A stretch of DNA of 64,000 bases from Bacillus sp. HF117_J1_D (GCA_009928435.1 JAABNQ010000001.1:139053-203052), one strand, 5' to 3'; numbered from the stretch's first letter, positions 36,021 through 44,096 are shown. Notes: generated by a model from the sequence alone, not told the origin. Made by a program: numbers and translations.

Positions 36021-37411
36021 TAATATATATTAATTTCCTGACTATTTTCCTCCACTTCCAAACCAAACAGCCCCTTAAGGGCAGCTGTATCAAAATAGAC
36101 TTCATGATGATCCATGAAAAACGGGTTCCGCTGAAAGCCAAATTGCTGCCCGTTTTTGAGGAATAATTTCTTTGAAAAAATAAAGTGATACTTATCACCA
36201 TTTTTGCTGATCATTAACTCTTTTGGGCTGGATGAATCCAATACTCGAAAGCCTAGCATTTCAATCAATGGGACGAAGGATATGTAGGTCCGATCATTTT
36301 GGAGCAATATGTGTATGTTGTCAGCTTTTTTGCCGTTTATATATATATTTCGTTTATCCAAAAAGTAAAACGGATGGAACGGCTTGCTCATATCGGCATT
36401 TTTTTGAAAAAAATCAGTTTTGATTCCCGCAGTTTCTTCAAGTAATTCATCGAACAGCTGACTGGTCATTTTTGAATCTGATGAAAGAATGTTCTCCAAC
36501 CAGCGATCTGCTTGATCTTTGGTTAACACCGAAAAAATTGTTTCACGAATTTTTTCCACTTTTTGATGATGAGCAGATGTATGAGTTATAGAAGAAACAA
36601 GCAAATCGAGCATCCACTCTTTTTCATCTCTGAAAGAAAATTGTTTTGTAAGCAACAGACTCACAATCTGTTTTTCCACATTTTTATTGCCCCCAGGTAT
36701 GAATATCAGGCTGTCTGTTTCAGTAACCTCGCTCAAATTATTCGACATGATGACAAATATTTTCTCGTCAGGAACGAGCTTTTCAAAAATAGAGCGCTGT
36801 AACGAAGGCTTTCCTTCTGAATAAATCGTGAGATGCTGATTCATTTCCAAAGGAACAAGAGCCTGTTTCTGCCAATATAGCGGAGGTATTGATCCCTCCG
36901 TCTCAAATACGTAATAGTCAAGGCCTTCCATTTTTTCTTTCCCAGCCAAATCCGCCCCTGCTGCCCAACTACCATTTCGCCAATTTTGCTCTGTCAACTG
37001 GATACGAGTGGAGGTGCTTGACACTTCTTCAATCATTATTCCCCAATCCTCCAGTAAAAAGCTGGTAACTTGCATGGGTGCTTTCAGCTTATATGTAAAT
37101 GTTAAAGGGCCTCCCTTTACTTTTAGTTGGCTGTTTTTTCCATTCTCCGATTTGCAAGCATGATCCTCTTCCAAGTGACAATCGATATCTTTTGCTTTTG
37201 GCGGATAGTGAATATGATACTTTCCTTCTGGAAGACTTTCGATCGATTGTTTAATCACAAATTCGTCTTGTGTATGTCGAATAGTAAACGTTTGTTCAAT
37301 ATTCAATGCAGCTGCATCTTCTACGGAATGATAACCTTGCCACTGAATAAACAATATACAACCTGTCACAAACGCAAGAAACAATGAAAAGCGAATAATC
37401 CTTTTTGTCAA
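36020..37411 (-). CDS. Membrane-anchored extracellular protein with C-terminal stalk (copper amine oxidase N-like) domain
   Basis: 463 residues. An N-terminal signal-anchor (KRIIRFSLFLAFVTGCILFI, about 3-22) precedes a large extracellular part. The C-terminal 105 residues (YINGKKADNIHILLQNDRTY ISFVPLIEMLGF) fit the stalk or Cu_amine_oxidN1 pattern, used as a surface attachment or structural module rather than as an enzyme. The middle contains no motif I recognise; two cysteines (CHLEEDHAC) may form a disulfide. An ATG at 37426 lies in the ribosome binding site; the TTG at 37409-37411, six bases from GGGGGAG, is chosen. It sits between ylbG and rsmD. Substrate and role unknown. Confidence 0.7.
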   Translation of the reverse strand: MTKRIIRFSLFLAFVTGCILFIQWQGYHSVEDAAALNIEQTFTIRHTQDEFVIKQSIESLPEGKYHIHYPPKAKDIDCHLEEDHACKSENGKNSQLKVKGGPLTFTYKLKAPMQVTSFLLEDWGIMIEEVSSTSTRIQLTEQNWRNGSWAAGADLAGKEKMEGLDYYVFETEGSIPPLYWQKQALVPLEMNQHLTIYSEGKPSLQRSIFEKLVPDEKIFVIMSNNLSEVTETDSLIFIPGGNKNVEKQIVSLLLTKQFSFRDEKEWMLDLLVSSITHTSAHHQKVEKIRETIFSVLTKDQADRWLENILSSDSKMTSQLFDELLEETAGIKTDFFQKNADMSKPFHPFYFLDKRNIYINGKKADNIHILLQNDRTYISFVPLIEMLGFRVLDSSSPKELMISKNGDKYHFIFSKKLFLKNGQQFGFQRNPFFMDHHEVYFDTAALKGLFGLEVEENSQEINIY

Positions 37412-37432
37412 ACTGCTCTCCCCCATCGTAAT

Positions 37433-37458
37433 AAAGCGGCCCTATTATGGGCCGCTTT
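37433..37458 (-). terminator. Hairpin after ylbG
   Basis: AAAGCGGCCC-ATAATA-GGGCCGCTTT is a perfect ten-base stem just past the ylbG stop; only ATTACG follows, so termination may be partial and read into the stalk-domain gene. Confidence 0.6.
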
Positions 37459-37461
37459 ATC

Positions 37462-37737
37462 TTAAAGACCTATTCGATAATCGTATTCCTTCGCTTTGTC
37501 AGGCTTGGCATTTTCAAATTCCGTCTTGAGTTCCGGCTTGTAAGAAGGCTCCACTTTCTTAATGAATGGGAGAGATTCCAGCTTTTCCGACAAAGCCTCA
37601 AATTCACTTTGATTGCAATAGAGTACGGCATATTTCATTCGTTTGGAAACAAAATGAACATTTCCATATCGCCGCAACATTTTTGTGTTTTTTAAATTAT
37701 ACAACCATACGATTAATCCTTGTCTTTTCATCAACAT
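37462..37737 (-). CDS. ylbG: YlbG family protein (DUF2129)
   Basis: 91 residues closely matching B. subtilis YlbG: QGLIVWLYNLKNTKMLRRYG, HFVSKRMKYAVLYCN and the C-terminal KKVEPSYKPELKTEFENAKP DKAKEYDYRIGL. A small cytosolic alpha/beta protein of unknown function. ATG at 37735-37737 follows GGGGAAC. It lies directly downstream of ylbF. The pairing with ylbF is conserved in Bacillaceae. Confidence 0.93.
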   Translation of the reverse strand: MLMKRQGLIVWLYNLKNTKMLRRYGNVHFVSKRMKYAVLYCNQSEFEALSEKLESLPFIKKVEPSYKPELKTEFENAKPDKAKEYDYRIGL

Positions 37738-37767
37738 ATTTGTTCCCCTTTACATCTCTTGCTTTGG

Positions 37768-38214
37768 TTATGCAGAACAGCCACAGCCAGCTCCAGTTCC
37801 GCATCCTCCTGAGCATGCTGAACCTGTATCAAAAAACGGATTGCCTGTATTCACCTTAATACTGTCAGAAACAGCTTGGCTGAGAATCACGCTTATCTGA
37901 TCCAGTAATGACTGCAAATCGTTCTCCGCCTTTCGAAAGTTGGCCACATTTTCGTCAAGATCCATCTCCCGTTTAAGTTCCCGCGTCTTTGTCATGATTT
38001 GCTTATACTCTGGATGATAACGTCCGAACCGTTGGACATCTTCGTACAATTCCTTCATTTTAACAAACTCAGCAATTTTCCTCCTTGTATTAGAATCTTC
38101 CTGCAATTTATGATAATAGAACCGATACCGCTCGGCAACATTCGTTTCCTGAATAAGTTCACCAAGCGTTTCGGCATTCTCGATGATTTTAATACTTTCA
38201 AGTGTAGCAAGCAA
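37768..38214 (-). CDS. ylbF: YlbF, RNase Y specificity (Y-complex) subunit
   Basis: 148 residues, mostly helical (HKLQEDSNTRRKIAEFVKMK ELYEDVQRFGRYHPEY). The C-terminus has four cysteines (C134, C138, C144, C146; CSGGCGTGAGCGC), the iron-sulfur-binding tail known from B. subtilis. YlbF, YmcA and YaaT form a complex that steers RNase Y and promotes competence, biofilm formation and sporulation. The longer frame from 38232 starts inside the ribosome binding site; the TTG at 38212-38214, six bases from GGAGGTG, gives LLATLESIKII, matching B. subtilis. Confidence 0.94.
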   Translation of the reverse strand: MLATLESIKIIENAETLGELIQETNVAERYRFYYHKLQEDSNTRRKIAEFVKMKELYEDVQRFGRYHPEYKQIMTKTRELKREMDLDENVANFRKAENDLQSLLDQISVILSQAVSDSIKVNTGNPFFDTGSACSGGCGTGAGCGCSA

Positions 38215-38269
38215 AGGGCTCACCTCCACCATTTATTTTACCATGTTTCTTGTTGGGCGGCGATACTAT

Positions 38270-38656
38270 CTAGCTGACATTCGCCTTAAACTTTTGACTG
38301 ATTCCAAGAGACTTGTTATCTTTGTCCACTACTTCAATGGTGAACGTATGAACTCCGCTAGGAAGATTTTTAACGACAAATGCGGCTGTATCATATTCAT
38401 TGTACAATTGTCCGTCAACATATAAAAGAGCTTTACCCAATTGCCCTTCTACATTTGAACGAGAAAAAGAAATGCCAGGTATGAAACACTCGATATATAT
38501 AGAATTGCCCTGGACATTGTGTCGTACAGTTATTTGCTTACCAGCCTTAACCTCCGTTTCCATCGCCTTTGCTTTTTCAGCTTCAGGGTCCGGTAGCTTT
38601 TGCGCACAACCAGAAAAAATCAGAGCTGCCAATGTATATAAGATCATTTTTTTCAT
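38270..38656 (-). CDS. Small lipoprotein of unknown function
   Basis: 128 residues. The N-terminus KKMILYTLAALIFSGC is a lipoprotein signal peptide with lipobox IFSGC, so the mature protein is lipid-anchored outside the cell. The mature part looks like one beta-sandwich: ISFSRSNVEGQLGKALLYVD, AAFVVKNLPSGVHTFTIEVV. A GTG at 38665 is part of GAGGTG, so the ATG at 38654-38656, six bases away, is used. It lies between ylbE and ylbF. I do not recognise a named family. Confidence 0.75.
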   Translation of the reverse strand: MKKMILYTLAALIFSGCAQKLPDPEAEKAKAMETEVKAGKQITVRHNVQGNSIYIECFIPGISFSRSNVEGQLGKALLYVDGQLYNEYDTAAFVVKNLPSGVHTFTIEVVDKDNKSLGISQKFKANVS

Positions 38657-38744
38657 CGCCTTCACCTCTTACCCTTTAGTTTTTTCCCAAAGGTTGAGGT
38701 TCATGCAAAAAATAAGAACACATAAATTTTTATGTGTCCTCCAG

Positions 38745-38978
38745 TTATGATTTCATTCCTTGCAGCAGGCCCATCATCATTGAAGCCATTTGCACCCCCC
38801 TTGAAAATTTTTCAACCCGATGTGGAATCGTTTTTTCAAAATAATGACTTGAGGCAATTTCAAACTGCTCCAATAACTCTGGTTTACGCGAAAGTGTTCG
38901 ATACCATCGCGGTTGTTCCCTAATAAAACGCTTTAACTCATGATTTGAGTATATATATTGCCATACATCCGCCCTCAT
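38745..38978 (-). CDS. ylbE: YlbE-like family protein
   Basis: 77 residues: MRADVWQYIYSNHELKRFIR EQPRWYRTLSRKPELLEQFE, the YlbE signature, then a helical C-terminus. It starts 13 bases after ylbD ends on the minus strand, and the neighbours ylbD, ylbF and ylbG confirm identity. Function unknown; the gene is restricted to Bacillaceae and probably linked to sporulation. Confidence 0.88.
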   Translation of the reverse strand: MRADVWQYIYSNHELKRFIREQPRWYRTLSRKPELLEQFEIASSHYFEKTIPHRVEKFSRGVQMASMMMGLLQGMKS

Positions 38979-38991
38979 CTTTTAAATCTCC

Positions 38992-39393
38992 TTAATCTTT
39001 TCGGAATGAAAATGGATTTCTTGGAGCATCATTTTGCGGTTGAGTATTTTCTTGATTATTCCCTTGAAATTGCGTCAGGACTCCTTGGATTGCTCCTATG
39101 GCCTGGCTCAAATTATTAATATGATGTTGCATTTGATTGGCATCCATTTTTTTAAACACTCCGGTCAATTGCTGGACCCAAGTTTTATCATCATCTTTTT
39201 GATGACGAGCCTTGGACGCATTTCCATTTTTATATTGGGCCCATTTGGGATCATCCTCACCGAGCAAATACCAATCCTCATATAATTCTTGCCATGTGTA
39301 TTCATTGTCTCTAACTAATTTTATGAGGATTGGATGCTCTTTAACAAATGCTTTGAATTGTTCCACTGATGGATGGAGCTTTTTCCCGGCCAT
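38992..39393 (-). CDS. ylbD: Spore coat protein YlbD
   Basis: 133 residues. HPSVEQFKAFVKEHPILIKL VRDNEYTWQELYEDWYLLGE matches the YlbD family; the rest is Q/N-rich (NNQENTQPQNDAPRNPF). In B. subtilis it is made in the mother cell and found in the coat. ATG at 39391-39393 follows GAGGTG at long spacing. It heads the ylbD-ylbE pair. Confidence 0.88.
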   Translation of the reverse strand: MAGKKLHPSVEQFKAFVKEHPILIKLVRDNEYTWQELYEDWYLLGEDDPKWAQYKNGNASKARHQKDDDKTWVQQLTGVFKKMDANQMQHHINNLSQAIGAIQGVLTQFQGNNQENTQPQNDAPRNPFSFRKD

Positions 39394-39470
39394 CGCTCAA
39401 TCACCTCAATTTATCCTCCATTTATATTATGAAAATAGCGGGTGATTGTTCATGGCAAAACAGGAACACT

Positions 39471-40535
39471 TCACATTTCATCATGCATAACAAAGTTCTG
39501 AGTATAATTTTTCTTAAATACCCCAACACCGATTAACGTATAGTCTTCATCCAAAAGAGCTTTGCGATGGTTCTCCGAATTAATCCAGCCTTCCATAGCG
39601 GCTGGTCCGTCGATATAATCAGCCGCTATATTCTCACCGGCCGTTTGAAAGGAGACCTTTCCTTCCTTTAAGCGTTTTGCAAGGTCACCAAATGTCGGTG
39701 AATCATGCGCAAAATAATTATTTTCTCTCATATCTCTACTATGCCCATATGCCACTTCTGCAATTTCATCATCCCATTTAAGCTCTGGGATATCAAAGCG
39801 CATGCGGAAGGTATTCGTCAAATCAAAAATCTGCTGTTCGCTTCCTCTTTCTATCACTTCCCACAGGTCCTCGTCCGGTTCTTCCAAATTAATCAAGTCA
39901 CCGCTGTAAATCAACTCATATGGCCGCTGGCTGATAAGTGTCTTCTGATCCAAAAACCTAACACTAAATAATGTTCCGTTAAACTTATCAATGGAGAGTT
40001 GAGCAAAGATATCCCCAAGCTGGATGAGTGGCCGGATATTTAAATCCTCTTCTGTTAATTCGAACCGGTAATTTCCCTCTTTGACATTCACTACAATCTC
40101 CGTCTCAAGCACAGTGGATCGATAAATATCTTCTACGGGTTGATCAATTTTAAATGGCGTGATATTCAGTTGGCCGCCAGCAGCGTATATAGTGACAACT
40201 TTTCCGTCTTGAATCCCTGCCTGCATATATGAATCAAGTTCATCATTATAAATCCACCATTCATATTCATAAGAGGAAGGCTCCTTCCGGTCAGGTTCTC
40301 CGAAGCCTTTAACCAGCTCAGTCTGCGGCTTTCCAATTAACGAACCCAGGCCTTCAGAGGGCTGCTTATCTGAATCAGTCAATGTAATATGCGGAATTGC
40401 TTCATCATTGTCATGTTTAGGAGGTAATGAATAAGTATCATCTTTTATGGGGCCCGTATCTTCAGGGGAATATATATAAAAGCTAATGACAAGCAATGCT
40501 GCTGTAAAAATCAGGACTCGGAATAAGTTACGCAG
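39471..40535 (-). CDS. ylbC: CAP-domain protein YlbC, probably with a CTG start
   Basis: 354 residues. An N-terminal anchor (RNLFRVLIFTAALLVISFYI) is followed by a CAP-associated domain (SLIGKPQTELVKGFGEPDRK) and a C-terminal CAP/SCP domain with FDLTNTFRMRFDIPELKWDD, AYGHSRDMRENNYFAHDSP, AGENIAADY and WINSENHRKALL. The first conventional start, TTG at 40496, would begin inside the hydrophobic anchor, has no ribosome binding site and leaves no basic N-terminus. CTG at 40533-40535 has AGAAGGGG five bases upstream and restores the family N-terminus. Confidence 0.85.
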   Translation of the reverse strand: MRNLFRVLIFTAALLVISFYIYSPEDTGPIKDDTYSLPPKHDNDEAIPHITLTDSDKQPSEGLGSLIGKPQTELVKGFGEPDRKEPSSYEYEWWIYNDELDSYMQAGIQDGKVVTIYAAGGQLNITPFKIDQPVEDIYRSTVLETEIVVNVKEGNYRFELTEEDLNIRPLIQLGDIFAQLSIDKFNGTLFSVRFLDQKTLISQRPYELIYSGDLINLEEPDEDLWEVIERGSEQQIFDLTNTFRMRFDIPELKWDDEIAEVAYGHSRDMRENNYFAHDSPTFGDLAKRLKEGKVSFQTAGENIAADYIDGPAAMEGWINSENHRKALLDEDYTLIGVGVFKKNYTQNFVMHDEM

Positions 40536-40647
40536 TTTTACCCCTTCTCTCGGCTCTCATTATTTAGGTAATATTATACCACTTCCTTCTGCCTGAACAT
40601 ATAGAAAAAGCTTAGAAAAAGGCGGTCTATGAAGGGGTTGCCCTCAT

Positions 40648-40676
40648 TTGAATGAAAAAGAGCAAAAATGCTATAC
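40648..40676 (-). promoter_or_regulatory. Predicted forespore (SigF/SigG-type) promoter of ylbC
   Basis: GTATA (40672-40676), 17 bases, CATTCAA (40648-40654). The -35 matches GYATA and the -10 matches six of seven positions of the SigG consensus CATWMTA. The leader to the start is about 110 bases. Confidence 0.5.
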
Positions 40677-40700
40677 GTCAATATAGTTTGTTTATTCAAA

Positions 40701-40743
40701 CAAAAAATGAGGCGAAAGAAAAACAAATCGTTTTCTTTCGCCT
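40701..40743 (-). terminator. Terminator after ylbB
   Basis: AGGCGAAAGAAAA and TTTTCTTTCGCCT form a 13-base perfect stem, followed on the minus strand by CATTTTTTG. Confidence 0.85.
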
Positions 40744-40755
40744 GTATTGTATTTC

Positions 40756-41190
40756 CTAGTGTACAGCCTGATCACCGTCGTCTTCCGAGATTTCTGACAA
40801 TGCCGCTTTTGCCTGATCGTCCGTTAAATCCCTAACGGCCAAGTCCCCAAGTGCAACTATCCCAACCAATTTTCCATCTTCAACAACCGGCAAGCGTCGT
40901 ATCTGTTCTTTTGCCATTAACCGTGCAGCTTCTTGTGTTGTCGTATCAGGAGAAACCGTATATAAGTTTTCACTCATGACCTCTTCCACCTTAGAGGATG
41001 GAGGCTGCTTTTCAGCAATACAGCGGATGACAATGTCCCTGTCTGTCATAATTCCCATCAACCTTTTATCCTCTACAATAGGTATGACGCCTACATCCAA
41101 ATCTTTCATTTTCACAGCCACGTCAAAAATATTATCTTTCAGCGAGCATGTTTCAACATCTGTTGTCATAATATCACGAATATGGCTCAT
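40756..41190 (-). CDS. ylbB: CBS domain protein YlbB
   Basis: 144 residues made of two CBS motifs: HIRDIMTTDVETCSLKDNIF to MGIMTDRDIVIRCIAE, and EVMSENLYTVSPDTTTQEAA to VGIVALGDLAVRDL. Such stand-alone CBS pairs bind adenine nucleotides; the partner is unknown. An in-frame ATG at 41208 is part of the AAGGAGG region, so the ATG at 41188-41190 is used. B. subtilis YlbB is of the same length. The acidic tail ends EISEDDGDQAVH. Confidence 0.92.
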   Translation of the reverse strand: MSHIRDIMTTDVETCSLKDNIFDVAVKMKDLDVGVIPIVEDKRLMGIMTDRDIVIRCIAEKQPPSSKVEEVMSENLYTVSPDTTTQEAARLMAKEQIRRLPVVEDGKLVGIVALGDLAVRDLTDDQAKAALSEISEDDGDQAVH

Positions 41191-41375
41191 TTCCTGTTCC
41201 TCCTTCATTTTTTTACTTCATACCTTCCCTATCGTCACCATTTTTGTCCAAATTATACTTGAACAAAATCAACCTTCTGCAAATATGTGATTTCGTTGCA
41301 AGATGGGGTTTTTTCGACTATTATAAAATATGGGGTATTATTAGCGGCCTGAATTATTTAGGAGGGAATTTTAAG

Positions 41376-41735
41376 ATGAAATTTGAAAACATCGAATTAG
41401 AATCGTTTAAAATCGATTTAAACCGGCTTGATGAAGTGATGAGTAAAAACCGCATGGTGCGCGCAGGTCAATGGGATTATGAAAGAGTTACATACGACCA
41501 TAAATTTGTTATTCAAGAAGGTACATATTATTTGCGTGTTCCTGGATATGCCCTTGAAGGGGATGTAGGAAGCGGTAAAGCGTTGATTCAACTCATGAAT
41601 CCTTTGCTTGGTAAGCATTATTACCCGCATGGTGTGGAATACGGAGAAGACGAAGTTTTCCCTGCACCACTTGTAAAACAATGTAATCAAATTTTAGAAG
41701 CAATTAAGAAAGACATTGAAGTATTTGCAGAATAA
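41376..41735 (+). CDS. ylbA: YugN-like family protein YlbA
   Basis: 119 residues: MKFENIELESFKIDLNRLDE, RAGQWDYERVTYDHKFVIQE, GTYYLRVPGYALEGDVGSGK and LLGKHYYPHGVEYGEDEVFP, nearly the same as B. subtilis YlbA. A small cytosolic alpha/beta protein of unknown function. ATG at 41376 follows GGAGGGAAT. It is divergent from ylbB and has its own terminator. Confidence 0.93.
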   Translation: MKFENIELESFKIDLNRLDEVMSKNRMVRAGQWDYERVTYDHKFVIQEGTYYLRVPGYALEGDVGSGKALIQLMNPLLGKHYYPHGVEYGEDEVFPAPLVKQCNQILEAIKKDIEVFAE

Positions 41736-41742
41736 CACCATC

Positions 41743-41776
41743 AAGAACACGGAAAATAGCCGTGTTCTTTTTTTAA
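41743..41776 (+). terminator. Terminator after ylbA
   Basis: AAGAACACGG and CCGTGTTCTT, a perfect ten-base stem with a seven-base loop, followed by TTTTTAATA. Confidence 0.9.
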
Positions 41777-41831
41777 TACAAACACAAAAATGTTTTTGGG
41801 GCTTAAAACCATGAAGTTAAATTTTAAAATT

Positions 41832-41871
41832 TAAAAAGCATGCAGGGCACTCACGCCATGCATGCTTTTTA
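41832..41871 (-). terminator. Terminator overlapping the ctaM stop
   Basis: AAAAAGCATGCA and TGCATGCTTTTT frame a stem extended by GGC/GCC, bidirectional. It lies between ylbA and ctaM, which converge. Confidence 0.85.
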
Positions 41872-42330
41872 ACTACCTAGAATTGCTTTAATCAAAGATG
41901 TTGTTTCTCCGCCTTTATAGAACACATACAGCAACAAATATACCAAGACTCCTGTAATTCCTGTGCCTAACCAAACTATACTAGTGAAAGGTCCCAATTT
42001 TCGGTGAAAATTCAATCTGTCTTTTAATCCTGACCATATCGATATAATTCCAAGTACGGCGCCAACAGTCGCCAAGGTAATATGGAAAAATAAAAAAATA
42101 GTATAAAAAATCTTTAAATTTTCCGGTCCTCCAAAAGATGTATTTCCTATGAAAACCGTTCGACTAGCATAGATAATAAAAAAGATTACAGCAAAAACAG
42201 CTGAGGCAATCATTGTTTTCTTATGACTTTCAATTTGACCTTTTTTAATTTTTCCCCAGCCAATAGCCACAAGAACAGCACTGATAACAATACATGCTGT
42301 ACTAATTGTTGGTAAAATTGGAACTGACAT
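41869..42330 (-). CDS. ctaM: Cytochrome oxidase assembly protein CtaM (DUF420)
   Basis: 153 residues with four transmembrane helices. DUF420 histidines are seen in IESHKKTMIASAVFAVIFF, IFLFFHITLATVGAVLGI and LNFHRKLGPFTSIVWLGTGI. The family (YozB/CtaM) is needed for activity of heme A-containing terminal oxidases, probably at heme or CuB insertion. Position downstream of ctaG supports this. ATG at 42328-42330 follows GGAAGGAAAT. Confidence 0.9.
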   Translation of the reverse strand: MSVPILPTISTACIVISAVLVAIGWGKIKKGQIESHKKTMIASAVFAVIFFIIYASRTVFIGNTSFGGPENLKIFYTIFLFFHITLATVGAVLGIISIWSGLKDRLNFHRKLGPFTSIVWLGTGITGVLVYLLLYVFYKGGETTSLIKAILGS

Positions 42331-42359
42331 CTATTTCCATTTCCTTCCTTGTCTATTTT

Positions 42360-42520
42360 CTAAAGATAAGCGCAAGGCGCACAGCTTTAGACGACAAGCA
42401 CATAATAAATTTTGAGAAGGGGCACAGAGATTGCCCCTCTAACTGATATTCCTGCCGACATAAAAGCGCCACGCCACGGATTTTGCAGATGCCAGATACA
42501 AATCCTGCTTTTATTCTCCG
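42360..42520. repeat. Degenerate Bacillaceae interspersed repeat in the ctaG-ctaM spacer
   Basis: The plus strand reads AAGCGCAAGGCGCACAGCTT, GACGACAAGCACATAATAAA, then the hairpin AGGGGCA-CAGAGAT-TGCCCCT and CTGCCGACATAAAAGCGCC. This order (GCGC-rich end, GACAAGC-CATAA, hairpin, mirrored end) is that of a repeat common in Bacillus intergenic DNA, as I recall it. It separates ctaM from ctaG. Confidence 0.45.
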
Positions 42521-42540
42521 ACACCTATGGACTTCCTTTT

Positions 42541-43449
42541 TTAATCCGCAGGACGCGGGTCATGTTGCATGAGGCTCTCATCAACAGGGTCAACCTCAGT
42601 CGACTCTTTCTTATACCACTCAAAAAAGACTTTCGACAGAATGGTAGCCAACACAATCTCCTGAATGATTTTCATCAAAACTCCACCAAGCTGCTGATCT
42701 TCCCTAGCAGGCATATTAGTAAATAACTCTGGACCACTAATATTTAAGCCCGCAAGTGTCGCACCTGGCACGCAAAGCTCCATTGCCTTCATCCACATTT
42801 CGCCATCAAAGTATGTTGCATACATAGCTTCTGGTGCAAAAATGATCAGCGCACATGCTGGGGTCAAAAGTACACCATCTCCAAGAATATAGCCAATTTT
42901 CTTTAAGCCATGCAACTGATATTGTCCTGGCAGTTTGTTGACAAGCGGCCACCAAAGGAACAGGGCAAAAATAAATAGGACAACTGTGTATAAAGCGTGA
43001 AGGAATATATTCATTTTGACGTAGTCCATAACCATGGGAATATGGTAAATGGAAAATAAACCATTAAACATAACTAGTGCTATCAATGGCTTTGTAAAGA
43101 AACGAAAGATCCTGTTCATCGAAGGTGACTCAATCAGATGTTTCCAAACCCAATTTGGTACACCCGAAATAAGTAACGGGGGTATGACCAAGTAAAGAAA
43201 AGCCATTTGAACCATGTGAAAAGTAAACATGATATGCGCTATCAAATCAACAGGTGACCCCTTGGTAATATAAAGTAGCAACATGCTGATCAGAAATAAA
43301 ACAGCCTGGCTTTTTTTCAAGGGTTCACTTTCTTTAAACAGATGGCGTTTCTTGACCGTCAAATAAAAATAGGCGGCAACCAAAATGAAAATGAAAATCA
43401 GAAAATAAGGGCTCCAAAGTGCACGAAAACCAAATATGCTTAAAGGCAC
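42541..43449 (-). CDS. ctaG: Cytochrome c oxidase assembly factor CtaG (caa3 type)
   Basis: 302 residues, about seven transmembrane helices, the caa3_CtaG family rather than the Cox11 type. Conserved histidines lie in IAHIMFTFHMVQMAFLYLVI and FSIYHIPMVMDY; the last helix pair is followed by a charged tail. It is required for expression of CtaCDEF oxidase in B. subtilis, probably in CuB delivery. GTG start at 43447-43449 after AGAGGTG. It lies between ctaF and ctaM. Confidence 0.95.
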   Translation of the reverse strand: MPLSIFGFRALWSPYFLIFIFILVAAYFYLTVKKRHLFKESEPLKKSQAVLFLISMLLLYITKGSPVDLIAHIMFTFHMVQMAFLYLVIPPLLISGVPNWVWKHLIESPSMNRIFRFFTKPLIALVMFNGLFSIYHIPMVMDYVKMNIFLHALYTVVLFIFALFLWWPLVNKLPGQYQLHGLKKIGYILGDGVLLTPACALIIFAPEAMYATYFDGEMWMKAMELCVPGATLAGLNISGPELFTNMPAREDQQLGGVLMKIIQEIVLATILSKVFFEWYKKESTEVDPVDESLMQHDPRPAD

Positions 43450-43600
43450 TTGCCTTCACCTCTTTTATGCTTTACAAATTTCCTCTACATTCCATTATAC
43501 TTAGCTGATTTCTACACTTCAACGATTCAACATGACAAGTTGATGAACATTGAAAGAAAGCGAAAGCTTTTGAACATCAACGTATAAACTGGAGTGGGAT

Positions 43601-43753
43601 ATGAAAACACACCTTAAGCGCAACAGGCAGACCAATTCCCTAGGAAGCAAGCAATTGCCACAGGAGAAACAGCTTGATCCTTACGGCTCTAAGCGTTCAA
43701 CTGGCCATGATTTGGCTCACGAGAAAAGCCAGTCGAAAATTCGACTGGCTTAA
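43601..43753 (+). CDS. Candidate 50-residue basic protein, minor-SASP-like
   Basis: ATG at 43601 with GGAGTGGG directly upstream. The product is lysine-, glutamine- and serine-rich: MKTHLKRNRQTNSLGSKQLP, then QEKQLDPYGSKRSTGHDLAH. Its last codons lie in the hairpin that terminates ctaF from the other strand. Size and composition recall minor small acid-soluble spore proteins, but I cannot match it to one. The coding case rests on the ribosome binding site and composition only. Confidence 0.4.
   Translation: MKTHLKRNRQTNSLGSKQLPQEKQLDPYGSKRSTGHDLAHEKSQSKIRLA
43720..43751 (-). terminator. Terminator after ctaF
   Basis: AAGCCAGTCGAA and TTCGACTGGCTT form a near-perfect palindromic stem followed on the minus strand by TTCTCG. 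Confidence 0.75.
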
Positions 43754-43760
43754 AATCCGC

Positions 43761-44093
43761 TTACCACCAAACAATTGTCAAGAAGGCCAAAAGGGTAACG
43801 AAACCGATAATGACTCCTCCGTATATAAACAACTGGACAGCCTCATGCCCTTTCTCACTCATATGCATAAAGTAGTATAGTTGGAAAATAACCTGTACTA
43901 CAGCGAGGAGAAGGATAAATGGAATGACGAACCATTTATCAAATCCAGCAGCTACTGCGCCGAATGCCACCAATGTCAAAAAGATTGAGATGGCGAATGA
44001 AATGACTTGATGACGCATGTGTTCTTTATTTCTTCTGCGACGGTATTCATAATCAACACGTGGATTTCCTGAATTTAAGTATTGATCTTCCAT
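43761..44093 (-). CDS. ctaF: Cytochrome c oxidase subunit IVB CtaF
   Basis: 110 residues: a basic N-terminal segment (YEYRRRRNKEHMRHQ), then three transmembrane helices (about 28-50, 53-75 and 84-108) with VQVIFQLYYFMHMSEKGHEA, the COX4_pro_2 signature. It is the small fourth subunit of the caa3 oxidase. ATG at 44091-44093 lies three bases after the ctaE stop, so the genes are coupled. Confidence 0.96.
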   Translation of the reverse strand: MEDQYLNSGNPRVDYEYRRRRNKEHMRHQVISFAISIFLTLVAFGAVAAGFDKWFVIPFILLLAVVQVIFQLYYFMHMSEKGHEAVQLFIYGGVIIGFVTLLAFLTIVWW

Positions 44094-44096
44094 ACA

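Noticed and set aside
42412-42726. 104-codon plus-strand frame in the ctaG-ctaM spacer
   Set aside because: It runs from repeat-like DNA into the antisense of ctaG without a ribosome binding site.
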